This document shows positions 48,434 through 57,302 of a stretch of 57,302 bases of DNA, in pieces. Position 1 is the first letter of the stretch. Every line of letters starts with the position of its first letter. Source of the stretch: Pseudomonas profundi. Lineage in GTDB: Bacteria > Pseudomonadota > Gammaproteobacteria > Pseudomonadales > Pseudomonadaceae. The stretch spans positions 111,154-168,455 of the forward strand of contig NZ_VTPZ01000009.1 in NCBI RefSeq assembly GCF_008638305.1, read 5' to 3'. The notes under the pieces were generated by a model that made no database searches, had not been told where the DNA came from, and worked only from the letters and a program-made list of their open reading frames with translations. Made by a program: the position numbers and the translations under genes.

Positions 48434-51400
48434 ATGGCCAACACCACACTCGGCGTAAAACTGGACGAAGCCACCCGTACCCGATTGAAAGACGCTGCTG
48501 CGCGCATCGATCGCACGCCGCACTGGCTCATCAAGCAGGCGATATTCAGCTACCTAGAAACCCTGGAACGTGGCGTGGAAATGCCCGAACTTGCTGCCCT
48601 GGCTCAGCGCATCGGTGCTGGCGACACCAGCGCTATCGATCAACTATCAGAACAGTCCTTCCAGCCGTTTCTCGAGTTTGCCCAGAGCATTCTGCCGCAA
48701 CCAGTACTCCGGGCAGCCATCACGGCAGCCTATCGCCGACCAGAACCGGAAATTGTGCCGCTGTTACTGGAGCAGGCGCGCGTCCCGGAACAGCTTGCCA
48801 AATCCAGCCACGAACTGGCCTACCGGCTCGCCGAGCAGCTCCGCGCACGCAAAGGTGCCAGCGGCCGAGCCGGACTGGTGCAAGGGCTGCTCCAGGAATT
48901 CTCGTTATCTTCCCAGGAAGGCGTAGCGCTGATGTGCCTGGCCGAGGCGCTGTTGCGCATTCCAGACAAGGGTACCCGCGACGCGCTGATTCGCGACAAG
49001 ATCAGCAACGGCAACTGGCAGCAGCATCTGGGAAACAGCCCGTCGATGTTCGTCAACGCTGCGTCCTGGGGGCTGCTGGTCACCGGCAGACTGGTGTCGA
49101 CACATAACGAAGCAGGCATGACCCGCTCACTCAATCGCATCATCGGCAAGAGCGGTGAACCAGTCATCCGCAAGGCCGTGGATATGGCCATGCGGATGAT
49201 GGGCGAACAGTTCGTGACCGGCGAAACCATCGGCGAGGCGCTAGCCAACGCATCCAGACTGGAAACACAGGGGTTCCGCTACTCTTACGACATGCTCGGC
49301 GAGGCGGCGATGACTGACGAGGACGCCCGCGCCTATATGACCTCCTACGAGCAGGCCATCCACGCCATCGGCAAAGCCTCAAATGGCCGCGGCATCTACG
49401 AGGGGCCGGGCATTTCCATCAAGCTATCCGCCCTGCATCCGCGCTACAGCCGCGCACAGTATGACCTGGTCATCGACGAACTCTATCCTCGACTACTGGA
49501 GCTGGTCCGCCTGGGACGCCATTACGACATAGGCATCAATATTGACGCCGAGGAAGCCGACCGCCTGGAGCTTTCCCTCGATCTACTCGAGCGACTGTGT
49601 TTCGACCCCGACCTTCGCGGATGGAACGGGATCGGTTTCGTCATCCAGGCTTATCAGAAACGTTGTCCCTATGTGATCGATTTCCTGATCGACCTCGCAC
49701 GCCGCAGCGCCCACCGCCTGATGATCCGTCTGGTCAAAGGCGCCTATTGGGACAGCGAGATCAAGTTCGCTCAGCTTGAGGGGCTTGAGGGTTATCCGGT
49801 GTTCACCCGCAAAATGTACACCGACGTTTCATATATAGCCTGCGCCCGTAAATTGCTGGCGGCACCGGACGCGGTATATCCACAGTTTGCCACCCACAAT
49901 GCGCATTCGCTGGCGACCATCTACCATCTGGCTGGACAGAATTATTACCCCGGGCAATACGAGTTCCAGTGTCTGCACGGCATGGGCGAACCGCTTTACG
50001 ACCAGGTGGTCGGCAAGACTGCTGAGGGCAAACTGAATCGTCCGTGCCGCATTTACGCCCCGGTAGGCACCCACGAAACATTGCTCGCCTATCTTGTGCG
50101 CCGGCTTCTCGAGAATGGTGCCAATACGTCCTTTGTCAATCGCATTGCTGATCGCTCAGTGTCCATCAGTGAGCTGGTCGAGGACCCTATCGTTACTGTG
50201 CAACAGTCCGCAGCCAGTGAAGGAACGCTGGGGCTCCCGCATCCGCGTATTCCGTTGCCGCGCGACCTGTACGGGAAAGGACGCGCCAATTCCAGCGGGA
50301 TAGACCTGTCCAATGAGCAGCGCCTCGCCTCGCTGTCCAGCGCGCTTCTGGCCAGCACCCAGCAACAGTGGCGCGCCCAGCCCATGCTTGGCTGCCCTGT
50401 CGCCGAGGGGAAATGGGAGGACGTGCGCAATCCGGCAGATCTGCGCGACTGCGTGGGCCAGGTACGCAACGCGACCGAGCAGGAGGCACGCGATGCGCTG
50501 CAGGCCGCCGAGATCGCAGCGCCTATCTGGCAAGCAACCCCCCCGACGGAACGTGCCGCTATCCTCGAGCGAGCCGCTGATGTGATGGAGTCGCACATCG
50601 AGCCTCTGCTCGGCCTGCTGGCCCGCGAAGCCGGTAAAACCTTTTCCAACGGTATTGCCGAAGTTCGCGAGGCAGTCGACTTCCTGCGCTTCTATGCGCG
50701 GCAAGCCCGTGAGGACTTCAACAACGACACTCACCGTCCACTGGGTACGGTGCTGTGCATCAGCCCCTGGAACTTCCCGCTGGCAATCTTTACCGGTCAG
50801 GTGGTGGCTGCACTGGCCGCCGGTAATACGGTAATAGCCAAACCGGCTGAGCAGACCTCGCTTGTCGCCGCTCAGGCTATCCAGTTCCTGCTCCAGGCCG
50901 GCGTACCCGAAGGGGCAGTCCAGCTGCTTCCAGGCGATGGCGCGGCACTGGGTAACGTGCTGGTAAGCGACGAGCGCATCAAAGGCGTGATGTTTACCGG
51001 CTCAACCGAAGTCGCAAGCGTCATCTCGCAAAATCTGGCCGGTCGACTGGATGCACAGGGACGCCCGATTCCCTTGATAGCTGAAACGGGCGGCCAGAAC
51101 GCCATGATTGTCGATTCGTCCGCCCTGACCGAACAGGTCGTAGCCGACGTGGTCGATTCGGCCTTTGATAGCGCAGGCCAGCGCTGTTCGGCGCTGCGCG
51201 TATTGTGCGTACAGGACGACGTAGCTGAACGTCTGCTGCGCATGCTCGAAGGCACCTTCGCCGGCTATAGTGTCGGCGACCCGGGGAACCTCGCTACTGA
51301 TGTAGGCCCTGTGATCGATGCTGAAGCCAGGATCACAATCGAGCGCCATATCAACGAGATGCGTGAAAAGGGCCGTCGCGTCGTACAGGCGGGCCGGCAT

Positions 51401-52408
51401 GAGCCCGATGCTTTGAGCCGGGGAACCTTTGTACTTCCGACCTTGATCGAAATCGAGAATCTGGATGAGCTCCAACGCGAGGTATTCGGCCCGGTATTAC
51501 ACGTGCTCCGCTATCGCCGCGAAGACCTTTCGAACCTCCTGGATCAGATCAATCACACCGGTTACGGACTGACGCTCGGAGTACACACGCGCATAGATGA
51601 GACCATCGAGCAGGTGGTGAACAAAGCGCGTGTCGGCAACCTCTACGTCAACCGCAATATCGTCGGCGCCGTGGTGGGCGTGCAGCCCTTCGGTGGCGAA
51701 GGACTATCCGGCACCGGTCCCAAGGCCGGCGGCCCGCTGTATATGTATCGATTGTTATCGAGCTGCCCTGCCCAGGGCGCAGCACCAACCTTCGAGCGCA
51801 TGGGTAGCGAAGGCGAAACCGAAGCACGCATGCGTGAACGCCTGGCCGCGCGCATAGACCTTCCGGCACAAGCGCTTCGGGCCTGGGCTAGCGAACAGAA
51901 CAACTCCGAATTGGTTGACGCCTGCGACGCCTTTGCGTCTCTGTCGCAGAGTGGTTTGACACGCGTATTGCCGGGCCCGACGGGCGAGCGCAATACCTAT
52001 ACGATACTGCCGCGTGAACGCGTATTGTGCCTGGCTGACGACCAGCAGGACCGCCTGATTCAATTGGCTGCGCTGCTTGCTGTCGGTTGTACCTCAATCT
52101 GGCCGGAGGACCAAACCAGCCGGGATCTGCTTGCATGTCTCCCCGCTCCGGTACAGGCAAGGATCGAGAGCACAACGAACTGGGAGGACGATAGCGTTGA
52201 GTTCGAAGCTGTCTTGCACCACGGCGACTCCGATCAGCTTCGCGAGCTGTGCAAACTACTGGCGCAACGCAGCGGACCCATCATCGGTGTGAGCGGATAC
52301 GCGCCGGGGGACCGGCAGATAGCGCTCGAACGCCTGTACATCGAACGCTCGCTCAGCATTAACACTGCTGCGGCCGGGGGCAACGCGAGCCTGATGAGTA
52401 TCAGTTGA
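48434..52408 (+). CDS. putA: Trifunctional proline utilisation protein PutA
   Basis: PutA oxidises proline to glutamate in two steps and, in this form, also represses its own gene. The 1324-residue product has an N-terminal ribbon-helix-helix domain (about residues 1-48, NTTLGVKLDEATR). The FAD-dependent proline dehydrogenase domain follows (about 230-560, with RLVKGAYWDSEIK), then the P5C dehydrogenase domain with E884 (AETGGQ) and catalytic C918 (GQRCSALR), and a C-terminal aldehyde-dehydrogenase-like lid to the end. Length matches trifunctional E. coli PutA (1320). No putP transporter gene is nearby. The tandem GTTGCA upstream supports autoregulation. Confidence 0.97.
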   Translation: MANTTLGVKLDEATRTRLKDAAARIDRTPHWLIKQAIFSYLETLERGVEMPELAALAQRIGAGDTSAIDQLSEQSFQPFLEFAQSILPQPVLRAAITAAYRRPEPEIVPLLLEQARVPEQLAKSSHELAYRLAEQLRARKGASGRAGLVQGLLQEFSLSSQEGVALMCLAEALLRIPDKGTRDALIRDKISNGNWQQHLGNSPSMFVNAASWGLLVTGRLVSTHNEAGMTRSLNRIIGKSGEPVIRKAVDMAMRMMGEQFVTGETIGEALANASRLETQGFRYSYDMLGEAAMTDEDARAYMTSYEQAIHAIGKASNGRGIYEGPGISIKLSALHPRYSRAQYDLVIDELYPRLLELVRLGRHYDIGINIDAEEADRLELSLDLLERLCFDPDLRGWNGIGFVIQAYQKRCPYVIDFLIDLARRSAHRLMIRLVKGAYWDSEIKFAQLEGLEGYPVFTRKMYTDVSYIACARKLLAAPDAVYPQFATHNAHSLATIYHLAGQNYYPGQYEFQCLHGMGEPLYDQVVGKTAEGKLNRPCRIYAPVGTHETLLAYLVRRLLENGANTSFVNRIADRSVSISELVEDPIVTVQQSAASEGTLGLPHPRIPLPRDLYGKGRANSSGIDLSNEQRLASLSSALLASTQQQWRAQPMLGCPVAEGKWEDVRNPADLRDCVGQVRNATEQEARDALQAAEIAAPIWQATPPTERAAILERAADVMESHIEPLLGLLAREAGKTFSNGIAEVREAVDFLRFYARQAREDFNNDTHRPLGTVLCISPWNFPLAIFTGQVVAALAAGNTVIAKPAEQTSLVAAQAIQFLLQAGVPEGAVQLLPGDGAALGNVLVSDERIKGVMFTGSTEVASVISQNLAGRLDAQGRPIPLIAETGGQNAMIVDSSALTEQVVADVVDSAFDSAGQRCSALRVLCVQDDVAERLLRMLEGTFAGYSVGDPGNLATDVGPVIDAEARITIERHINEMREKGRRVVQAGRHEPDALSRGTFVLPTLIEIENLDELQREVFGPVLHVLRYRREDLSNLLDQINHTGYGLTLGVHTRIDETIEQVVNKARVGNLYVNRNIVGAVVGVQPFGGEGLSGTGPKAGGPLYMYRLLSSCPAQGAAPTFERMGSEGETEARMRERLAARIDLPAQALRAWASEQNNSELVDACDAFASLSQSGLTRVLPGPTGERNTYTILPRERVLCLADDQQDRLIQLAALLAVGCTSIWPEDQTSRDLLACLPAPVQARIESTTNWEDDSVEFEAVLHHGDSDQLRELCKLLAQRSGPIIGVSGYAPGDRQIALERLYIERSLSINTAAAGGNASLMSIS

Positions 52409-52432
52409 AAGACAGATAATCGGCCGGTCGAG

Positions 52433-53329
52433 CTATCTGGCGTGCCCCGGTCGAGTGGCCAGAACCAGACCAAGGAAGGTCAGCGCTCCGCCAGCAAAAT
52501 GAAACCACTGCAACTGCTCGCCCAGGATCAGCATACCGAGTAAGGCCGCAAATACGGGCATCAGATAACTGAACAACGAGGCGGTGGCTGGCCCCAGCAC
52601 TCGAACGCCGTTATTCCAGGCCCAGTAAGCGAGCAGAGAGGCGAAAACTGCGGTATAGCCCACCGCGCCCACAGCCTGGATCGTCAGGGGCATTCCACCC
52701 GTCGTACTGTATTCCCACAAATAGAACGGCAGCAAGAGTGGCACGCCGCAAATAAGCAGAGCAGCCAACTGAATCAGTCCGGGCATCGGTAGCATCCAAT
52801 GCCGTAATAACACCGAATACAGACCCCAGCATAAGACCGCCACAACCATGATCAGGTCGCCCCGATTAAATGCCAGAGACAGCAGCCGCTCGGGTTGTCC
52901 GTTGCCGAGAATGACCAGCAGACCAAGGAAGGACAACAGCGTACCAAGCAGCGTCAGCACGCTGGGCCAGATCCGCAACAACAATACGGACCAGATAAAC
53001 GCGGCGACGGGCAAGCCGGTGTTCACCAGGGTCAGGTTGATCGCCGTGGTGCTTTGTGCGGCCTGGTAAAGCAAGGTGTTATAGGAGGAGATGCTCAGTG
53101 CCGCGAGCACTACGACATGCTTCCATCGCGTGAGCAACACCTCGCGGTGCTGCCATAGCCCACGAACAGTAAAAGGCAGCAGTAGTGCCAGAGCGGTGGT
53201 CCAACGCCAGAACGACAAGCCTATGGGCGGTAGCTCACCTGCGGTTGCCCTGGCTACCAGTGCATTTCCAGCCCAGGCCAGAGTGCAGATCACCAGGCCG
53301 GCTACCGCCCAGGATCGCTCGTTTCGCAT
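52433..53329 (-). CDS. EamA/DMT family transporter
   Basis: The 298-residue membrane protein has ten hydrophobic segments arranged as two EamA repeats (about residues 8-140 and 150-290), the layout of drug/metabolite exporters of the RhaT/YdcZ-like superfamily. Substrate is unknown. Its ATG overlaps the stop of the carbonic anhydrase gene (TAATG), so it is translationally coupled to it. It converges on putA with 24 bp between stops. Confidence 0.9.
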   Translation of the reverse strand: MRNERSWAVAGLVICTLAWAGNALVARATAGELPPIGLSFWRWTTALALLLPFTVRGLWQHREVLLTRWKHVVVLAALSISSYNTLLYQAAQSTTAINLTLVNTGLPVAAFIWSVLLLRIWPSVLTLLGTLLSFLGLLVILGNGQPERLLSLAFNRGDLIMVVAVLCWGLYSVLLRHWMLPMPGLIQLAALLICGVPLLLPFYLWEYSTTGGMPLTIQAVGAVGYTAVFASLLAYWAWNNGVRVLGPATASLFSYLMPVFAALLGMLILGEQLQWFHFAGGALTFLGLVLATRPGHAR

Positions 53330-53964
53330 TACGGCGGGCTGAGGCGGTATTGCTCGGGTATCTGCTCCGGCCCCGTCACGGTCACGTCGAGGTTTTTCAG
53401 ATGGCCATTCTTGATTCCGTAAATGAAACCGTGAACGGCCAACGGCTGACCGCGGTGCCAGGCGTTCTGAACAATGCTGGTATGACTGGCGTTGGCCACT
53501 TGACGAATTACGTTCATTTCACACATGCGGTCCAGGCGAGTCTCTTCGTCTTCAATCAGACGCAGCCGTTCGCGTTGCTCGAAATACAGGTCGCGAATGG
53601 TTCTTAGCCAGCCGTCACTCAGGCCCAACTGTGTGTTGCTCATCGCCGCCTTGACGCCGCCACAGCCATAGTGACCGGTGACGATGATGTGTTTGATCTT
53701 GAGTACATCCACGGCGAACTGCATTACGGAAAGACAGTTGAGATCTGTATGCAGCACGACGTTGGCAATGTTGCGATGAACAAATAATTCCCCCGGAAGC
53801 AAACCGACGATCTCATTGGCGGGCACGCGGGAATCGGCACAGCCTATCCAGAGAAACTCGGGCGCCTGCTGGCCCGCCAGCTTGGTAAAAAACTCCGGAT
53901 CCTCCAGTTTGATGGCTTCGGCCCATTCACGGTTGTTCTGGAATAGTTGCGTGAGGTCGTGCAT
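53329..53964 (-). CDS. can: Beta-carbonic anhydrase
   Basis: The enzyme interconverts CO2 and bicarbonate. The 211-residue product has all zinc ligands and the catalytic pair of type II beta enzymes: C42, D44 and R46 (GCADSRVP) and H98, C101 (GHYGCGGVKAA). The residue numbers equal those of E. coli Can, so allosteric pH/bicarbonate control is likely. It is coupled to the DMT transporter gene and lies 56 bp after rimI. Confidence 0.96.
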   Translation of the reverse strand: MHDLTQLFQNNREWAEAIKLEDPEFFTKLAGQQAPEFLWIGCADSRVPANEIVGLLPGELFVHRNIANVVLHTDLNCLSVMQFAVDVLKIKHIIVTGHYGCGGVKAAMSNTQLGLSDGWLRTIRDLYFEQRERLRLIEDEETRLDRMCEMNVIRQVANASHTSIVQNAWHRGQPLAVHGFIYGIKNGHLKNLDVTVTGPEQIPEQYRLSPP

Positions 53965-54020
53965 GCATTTACCTGTTGTAATTGATATGACTCGTGAAGC
54001 GACCGGCCCCGGCGAAACGC

Positions 54021-54473
54021 TTAATCCAGCAACGAGAATGCCATGACCAGAGCATCTTCCTGGCCCTGTGCTGCCGGATAATAACCACGTCGACGCCCAA
54101 TCTCATTGAAGCCAAAGTTCTCATACAAGCGAATCGCCGAAATGTTGGATTCCCTGACTTCAAGGAAAGCCACTTCTGCGTCCCGGTGTTTGGCGCGCTC
54201 CATTAGCTGCTCCAGCATTCTCAGGCCATAGCCCCGGCCTTGGCAGTCGGGCCGCACTGTCAGGTTCAGCAGGTGCGACTCCTGAGCGGCTGCCGACAAC
54301 ACGCCGTGACCTACCTGCGTAGCGCCCTCGAACGAAACCCAGCATTCATAACCGGAGCGAATACAATCAAGGAAGATACCGCGCGTCCAGGGGTGCGAAA
54401 AAGCAGAACATTCGATATCGAGTACTGTATCGACGTCACTCTCACCCATCGGGCGAAAATACAAATCAGACAT
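54021..54473 (-). CDS. rimI: Ribosomal protein S18 alanine N-acetyltransferase RimI
   Basis: RimI acetylates the N-terminal alanine of S18. The 150-residue GNAT protein has the acetyl-CoA loop RPDCQGRGYGLRML, the C-terminal EVRESNISAIRLYENFGF and GRRRGYYP typical of RimI. It overlaps the preceding holD-like gene by 8 bp, the same neighbour as in E. coli. Confidence 0.95.
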   Translation of the reverse strand: MSDLYFRPMGESDVDTVLDIECSAFSHPWTRGIFLDCIRSGYECWVSFEGATQVGHGVLSAAAQESHLLNLTVRPDCQGRGYGLRMLEQLMERAKHRDAEVAFLEVRESNISAIRLYENFGFNEIGRRRGYYPAAQGQEDALVMAFSLLD

Positions 54474-55263
54474 TCACTGGCGTCCAATGCGACTTTATGC
54501 GTTTAAGAAAATGCCAGAGCCGGCGCTTCGCCTCAGGCTCGGCCATCAGATCCTCCAGCGAGGGCACAAACCATGCGGGGGGAAGCTGCTCAATCGACTC
54601 GATCCGACCGGCGAGGGCTGCGATGGACTCAGCATCGGGATCGCTGAGTAATATGGTGTGGGCTCCAAAACAGCCGATAGAGCCGATCTGTTGAGACTCC
54701 AGGCGTGCTTGCATGAACGCCTGTAGCCCCTGGCTGGCCGCCACTGCACTGTTATCAAGCTGACGATTCCGGGTCAGTGGCCAATGAAAGTCAGCGTAAA
54801 GCCTGGCTGGTGTCGGCAACTGCGCCGCGCGCAGAATTTCATTGAGCAACCGGAACGTAGCAGAGGAGCTTTCCAATCCAGGCTCCTCCGTTTCAATCAG
54901 CAACGCACAAGAGCCTGCCAACCAAAGCTGCATGTAAAAAGGGCGCACAGGTACTGCTGGGGCAGTTGGCTCGACAGGTGCAGCCACGGATTCAGTTGTC
55001 TCAACTACCGGGGTTTTGGCTGCACCACCGGGGCGCGGCACGGGAATAGGCACCCGCTTCCTGACAGGTTGCGCCTCTACCTCGGGACTGACGACGTCTG
55101 AAATGACCTTTGCCGATGCTTCTATGCGCTCGGGCGTAGCCTGCGCCGGAGGAAAAGGAATATCGGCGGCGGCGCGTTGCGCTGCGTTAGGCAGCACATC
55201 GCGGGGCACCCAGTTGGCTACCCCCATGGCCTCCAGATAGGACAGTCGGGTTTGCTCAAGCAT
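54466..55263 (-). CDS. holD: DNA polymerase III psi subunit-like protein (HolD)
   Basis: Psi links the clamp loader to chi and SSB. The 265-residue product is about twice the length of E. coli HolD but keeps its ends: an N-terminal helix (RLSYLEAMGVANWVPRD, compare QLQQLGITQWSLRR) and a C-terminal KRRLWHFLKRIKSHW (compare ARAALWQQICTYEHDF). In between lies a Pro/Val-rich low-complexity linker (about residues 60-105). It is adjacent to rimI, exactly as holD-rimI in E. coli, and matches the pseudomonad psi protein identified as PA4679. It is coupled to leuA by a TAATG overlap. Confidence 0.78.
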   Translation of the reverse strand: MLEQTRLSYLEAMGVANWVPRDVLPNAAQRAAADIPFPPAQATPERIEASAKVISDVVSPEVEAQPVRKRVPIPVPRPGGAAKTPVVETTESVAAPVEPTAPAVPVRPFYMQLWLAGSCALLIETEEPGLESSSATFRLLNEILRAAQLPTPARLYADFHWPLTRNRQLDNSAVAASQGLQAFMQARLESQQIGSIGCFGAHTILLSDPDAESIAALAGRIESIEQLPPAWFVPSLEDLMAEPEAKRRLWHFLKRIKSHWTPVNV

Positions 55264-56807
55264 TAAACGCCTGCCGCTTGCGGGTGCGCCTTGAGCGCAC
55301 CCGCCTGAATCAGGTTAAGAGCATTGATATAGGCTTTGGCCGAGGCGACCACAATATCGGTATCAGCGCCATTGCCATTGACGATACGGCCGTCTCGTTC
55401 CAGCCTGACCGTCACTTCACCCTGAGAATCAGTGCCTTGAGTAATGGCATTGACCGAATACAGCTGCAACCTCGCGTTAGACTGAACAATTTTCTCGATC
55501 GCCTTGAATGTAGCATCCACTGGGCCAGAGCCCTCCGATTGCGCCTCACGATCTGCCCCATCAACATTCACTGTTACCTGGGCTATGGGTGTCTCCCCGG
55601 TGCGCGACGCGACGTCAAGAGAGACCAGCTTGATGTCATCGACTGCTTCGGTGAGCGTGTCCGAGACCAGCGCTTGCAGATCTTCATCAAAGATCTCGTG
55701 CTTCTTGTCTGCTAACTCTTTGAAGCGGCTAAAGGCAGCGTTCAGCTCAGCTTCGCCTGGCAGCCGAATGCCCAGCTCATCCAGACGACTGCGGAACGCG
55801 TTACGCCCCGAGAGCTTTCCGAGCGACAAGCGATTGGTATGCCAACCAACTGACTGAGCGCTCATGATCTCATAGGTTTCCCTATGCTTGATCACGCCGT
55901 CCTGATGGATACCCGACTCGTGGGCGAACGCGTTGGCACCGACAATTGCCTTGTTCGGCTGCACCGGAAAACCGGTGATCCCGGAGACAAGACGTGAGGC
56001 GCTGAGAATGTTTTCGGTCACGATACCGGTATGCACACCGAGAATGTCCTGGCGCGTCTTGATCGCCATGACGATTTCTTCAAGTGCGGCATTACCTGCC
56101 CGCTCACCAAGGCCATTGATCGTACATTCCACCTGTCTGGCACCCGCACATACCGCCGCAAGTGAGTTGGCCACTGCCAGGCCCAGGTCATTATGACAAT
56201 GCACGGAAAAGATAGCCTGATCGGAATTGGGGACCCGCTCGATGATCTGGCGAATCGTCTCGCCAAACTGGTGAGGGATGGAATACCCAACGGTGTCCGG
56301 AATATTGATGGTACGCGCGCCGGCATTGATAGCCGCTTCGATAATCCTGCACAGGAAGTCGATTTCCGAGCGGCCGGCATCTTCGCAGGAAAACTCAACG
56401 TCGGCGCAGAGATTACGGGCATGCTTGACAGCGTGCACTGCCTGCTCAAGCACCTGGTTCGGCTCCAGGCGCAGCTTGTGTTGCATATGTATCGGGCTGG
56501 TCGCGATAAAAGTATGGATGCGACCTGCGTTAGCGCCTCCGAGAGCCTCGGCTGCGCGCTCGATATCCGCTTCCACCGCACGAGCGAGACTGCAAACAGT
56601 GCTGTCCTTGATGTTATCGGCGATGGCCTTGACCGCTTCGAAGTCGCCGGGACTGGCGATCGCGAAGCCGGCTTCGATTACATCGACCTTAAGCTTTTCC
56701 AGGGCCTTGGCGATCCGCAGCTTTTCCTCACCCGTCATCGACGCGCCGGGGCTCTGCTCACCGTCACGAAGAGTCGTGTCGAAGATAATAACGCGATCCT
56801 GGTCCAT
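55263..56807 (-). CDS. leuA: 2-isopropylmalate synthase
   Basis: LeuA condenses acetyl-CoA and 2-ketoisovalerate, the first step of leucine synthesis. The 514-residue product has the TIM barrel with [13 protein letters not shown] near residue 10, the metal-binding HCHND, the NGLGERAGN loop, and a C-terminal LeuA regulatory domain (about 385-510) for leucine feedback. Size and sequence fit the E. coli-type enzyme. GAGGAG stands before the ATG at 56807; 54 codons further upstream are open but unrelated. It is the first gene after the rRNA operon and is coupled to holD. Confidence 0.97.
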   Translation of the reverse strand: MDQDRVIIFDTTLRDGEQSPGASMTGEEKLRIAKALEKLKVDVIEAGFAIASPGDFEAVKAIADNIKDSTVCSLARAVEADIERAAEALGGANAGRIHTFIATSPIHMQHKLRLEPNQVLEQAVHAVKHARNLCADVEFSCEDAGRSEIDFLCRIIEAAINAGARTINIPDTVGYSIPHQFGETIRQIIERVPNSDQAIFSVHCHNDLGLAVANSLAAVCAGARQVECTINGLGERAGNAALEEIVMAIKTRQDILGVHTGIVTENILSASRLVSGITGFPVQPNKAIVGANAFAHESGIHQDGVIKHRETYEIMSAQSVGWHTNRLSLGKLSGRNAFRSRLDELGIRLPGEAELNAAFSRFKELADKKHEIFDEDLQALVSDTLTEAVDDIKLVSLDVASRTGETPIAQVTVNVDGADREAQSEGSGPVDATFKAIEKIVQSNARLQLYSVNAITQGTDSQGEVTVRLERDGRIVNGNGADTDIVVASAKAYINALNLIQAGALKAHPQAAGV

Positions 56808-57118
56808 CGCAGTCTCCTCAGTATCAAGCCCGGCGCAATGGTGGGCGCACAATGGAAATATCCAGGCAGTATACCGCATAGGAGAGTGAGAGCGCCGAGT
56901 TGCACCGTCGCTGAGTAACTTGATAGACGGTAGGAAAAGACTACACGGAGACTCGTAAAACCGACGCAATCAAGACCATAGGAAGAGCCCCGTTAGCAGC
57001 TGAAGCCTGGATGGCCACCTCCACGCTTCGGTATGTCCTCCCAGCTGCCCGAAGCTATTTTCCAGGCACATAAAAGAACACCCCGACCTGTCTCCAGATC
57101 GGGGTGTTCTCGGTATAA
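56808..57118. other. Intergenic region leuA / 5S rRNA
   Basis: This 311-bp gap holds the rRNA operon terminator and the 5' side of leuA. On the minus strand a TATACT (56868-56873) lies about 60 bp before leuA but has no good -35 at 16-18 bp. I looked for a leucine-codon leader peptide with an attenuator and saw none. Confidence 0.55.
57071..57110 (-). terminator. Terminator of the rRNA operon
   Basis: In the direction of the 5S gene, AGAACACCCCGA and TCGGGGTGTTCT form a 12-bp stem with further CTG/CAG pairing toward the loop, followed by TTTTA. It lies 8 bp after the 5S rRNA. Confidence 0.92.
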
Positions 57119-57238
57119 GCGCTTGACGATGACCTACTCTCACATGGGGAGACCCCACACTACCATCGGCGATGCATCGTTTCACTTCTGAGTTCGGGAT
57201 GGGATCAGGTGGTTCCAATGCTCTATGGTCGTCAAGCA
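57119..57238 (-). rRNA. rrf: 5S ribosomal RNA
   Basis: Reading the minus strand, the gene begins TGCTTGACGACC and ends CATCGTCAAGCG, with the paired ends that close helix I, and contains CCCGAACTCAGAAGTGAAAC and GATGGTAGTGTGGGG, nearly identical to other Pseudomonas 5S genes. Its length is about 120 bases; the ends are set by homology and may be off by one or two. The remaining bases to 57302 are 23S-5S spacer, so 23S and 16S lie to the right. Confidence 0.95.
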
Positions 57239-57302
57239 ATTCGTTGCTATGCGGCGGTTAATCCACACGGCGTAAAGGGTTGGGAGCGTGATAGAAGGTT
57301 TG

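Noticed and set aside
56808..57060. Leucine leader peptide and attenuator before leuA
   Set aside because: No short frame rich in leucine codons with following alternative hairpins is visible.

Overview
This window looks like a chromosomal segment of a gammaproteobacterium in the Pseudomonas lineage. The gene order from the 97-residue PA4642-type protein through hpt, upp, uraA, hemH, pagL, murI-moeB-prmC-prfA-hemA, lolB-ispE-tRNA-Gln-prs-rplY-pth-ychF, the beta-carbonic anhydrase and rimI-holD closely follows, from memory, the PA4642-PA4679 interval of P. aeruginosa. The mreBCD-maf-rng-yhdP-nit-tldD and gatCAB blocks follow its PA4474-PA4484 region. Moderate GC content and shortened intergenic regions would fit a Halopseudomonas-like branch, but that placement is inference.

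Layout. (1) 1-10957, minus strand: one long operon for cell shape and envelope (mreB, mreC, mreD), maf, RNase G, the AsmA-like protein YhdP, a nitrilase-family amidase and the TldD protease. (2) 11264-15005, plus strand: gatC-gatA-gatB for Gln-tRNA(Gln)/Asn-tRNA(Asn) formation, then a short RlpA-like protein. Hairpins separate some of these genes. (3) 15165-20359: a BCCT osmolyte transporter, a YajG lipoprotein, a PA4642-type protein and a SulP anion transporter. (4) 20389-23459: purine/pyrimidine salvage (hpt, upp, uraA), interrupted by a 334-bp MITE-like element with 19-bp inverted ends and TA flanks. (5) 23472-28650, minus strand: type IV pilus minor pilin and tip genes (pilV, pilW, pilX, pilY1, pilE). 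(6) 28783-34747: a D-2-hydroxyacid dehydrogenase, a LysE exporter, ferrochelatase with a YfcH-type epimerase, a renalase-like flavoprotein with DUF2878, and the lipid A deacylase PagL. (7) 34793-39520, minus strand: murI, moeB, prmC, prfA, hemA, tightly overlapped. (8) 39786-47930, plus strand: a TPR lipoprotein, lolB, ispE, tRNA-Gln, prs, rplY, pth, ychF and an MscS-type channel. (9) 48075-52408: tRNA-Met and the trifunctional PutA. (10) 52433-57238, minus strand: a DMT transporter, carbonic anhydrase, rimI, holD, leuA and the 5S rRNA that ends an rRNA operon lying to the right of the window.

Most of the content is housekeeping. The observations most worth a second look are: an apparent AUC start codon for mreC, aligned with the E. 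coli start and placed 6 nt after a GAGGAG; a strong hairpin between mreB and mreC; the three-armed MITE-like element; a pilV reading frame with no ordinary start near its prepilin cleavage site; and a 10-bp tandem repeat carrying GTTGCA upstream of putA, which matches the known PutA operator hexamer. The pilus cluster also sits beside uraA, where P. aeruginosa carries its cupE fimbrial genes. I found no CRISPR array, prophage, toxin-antitoxin pair, complete insertion sequence or clear new defence system.
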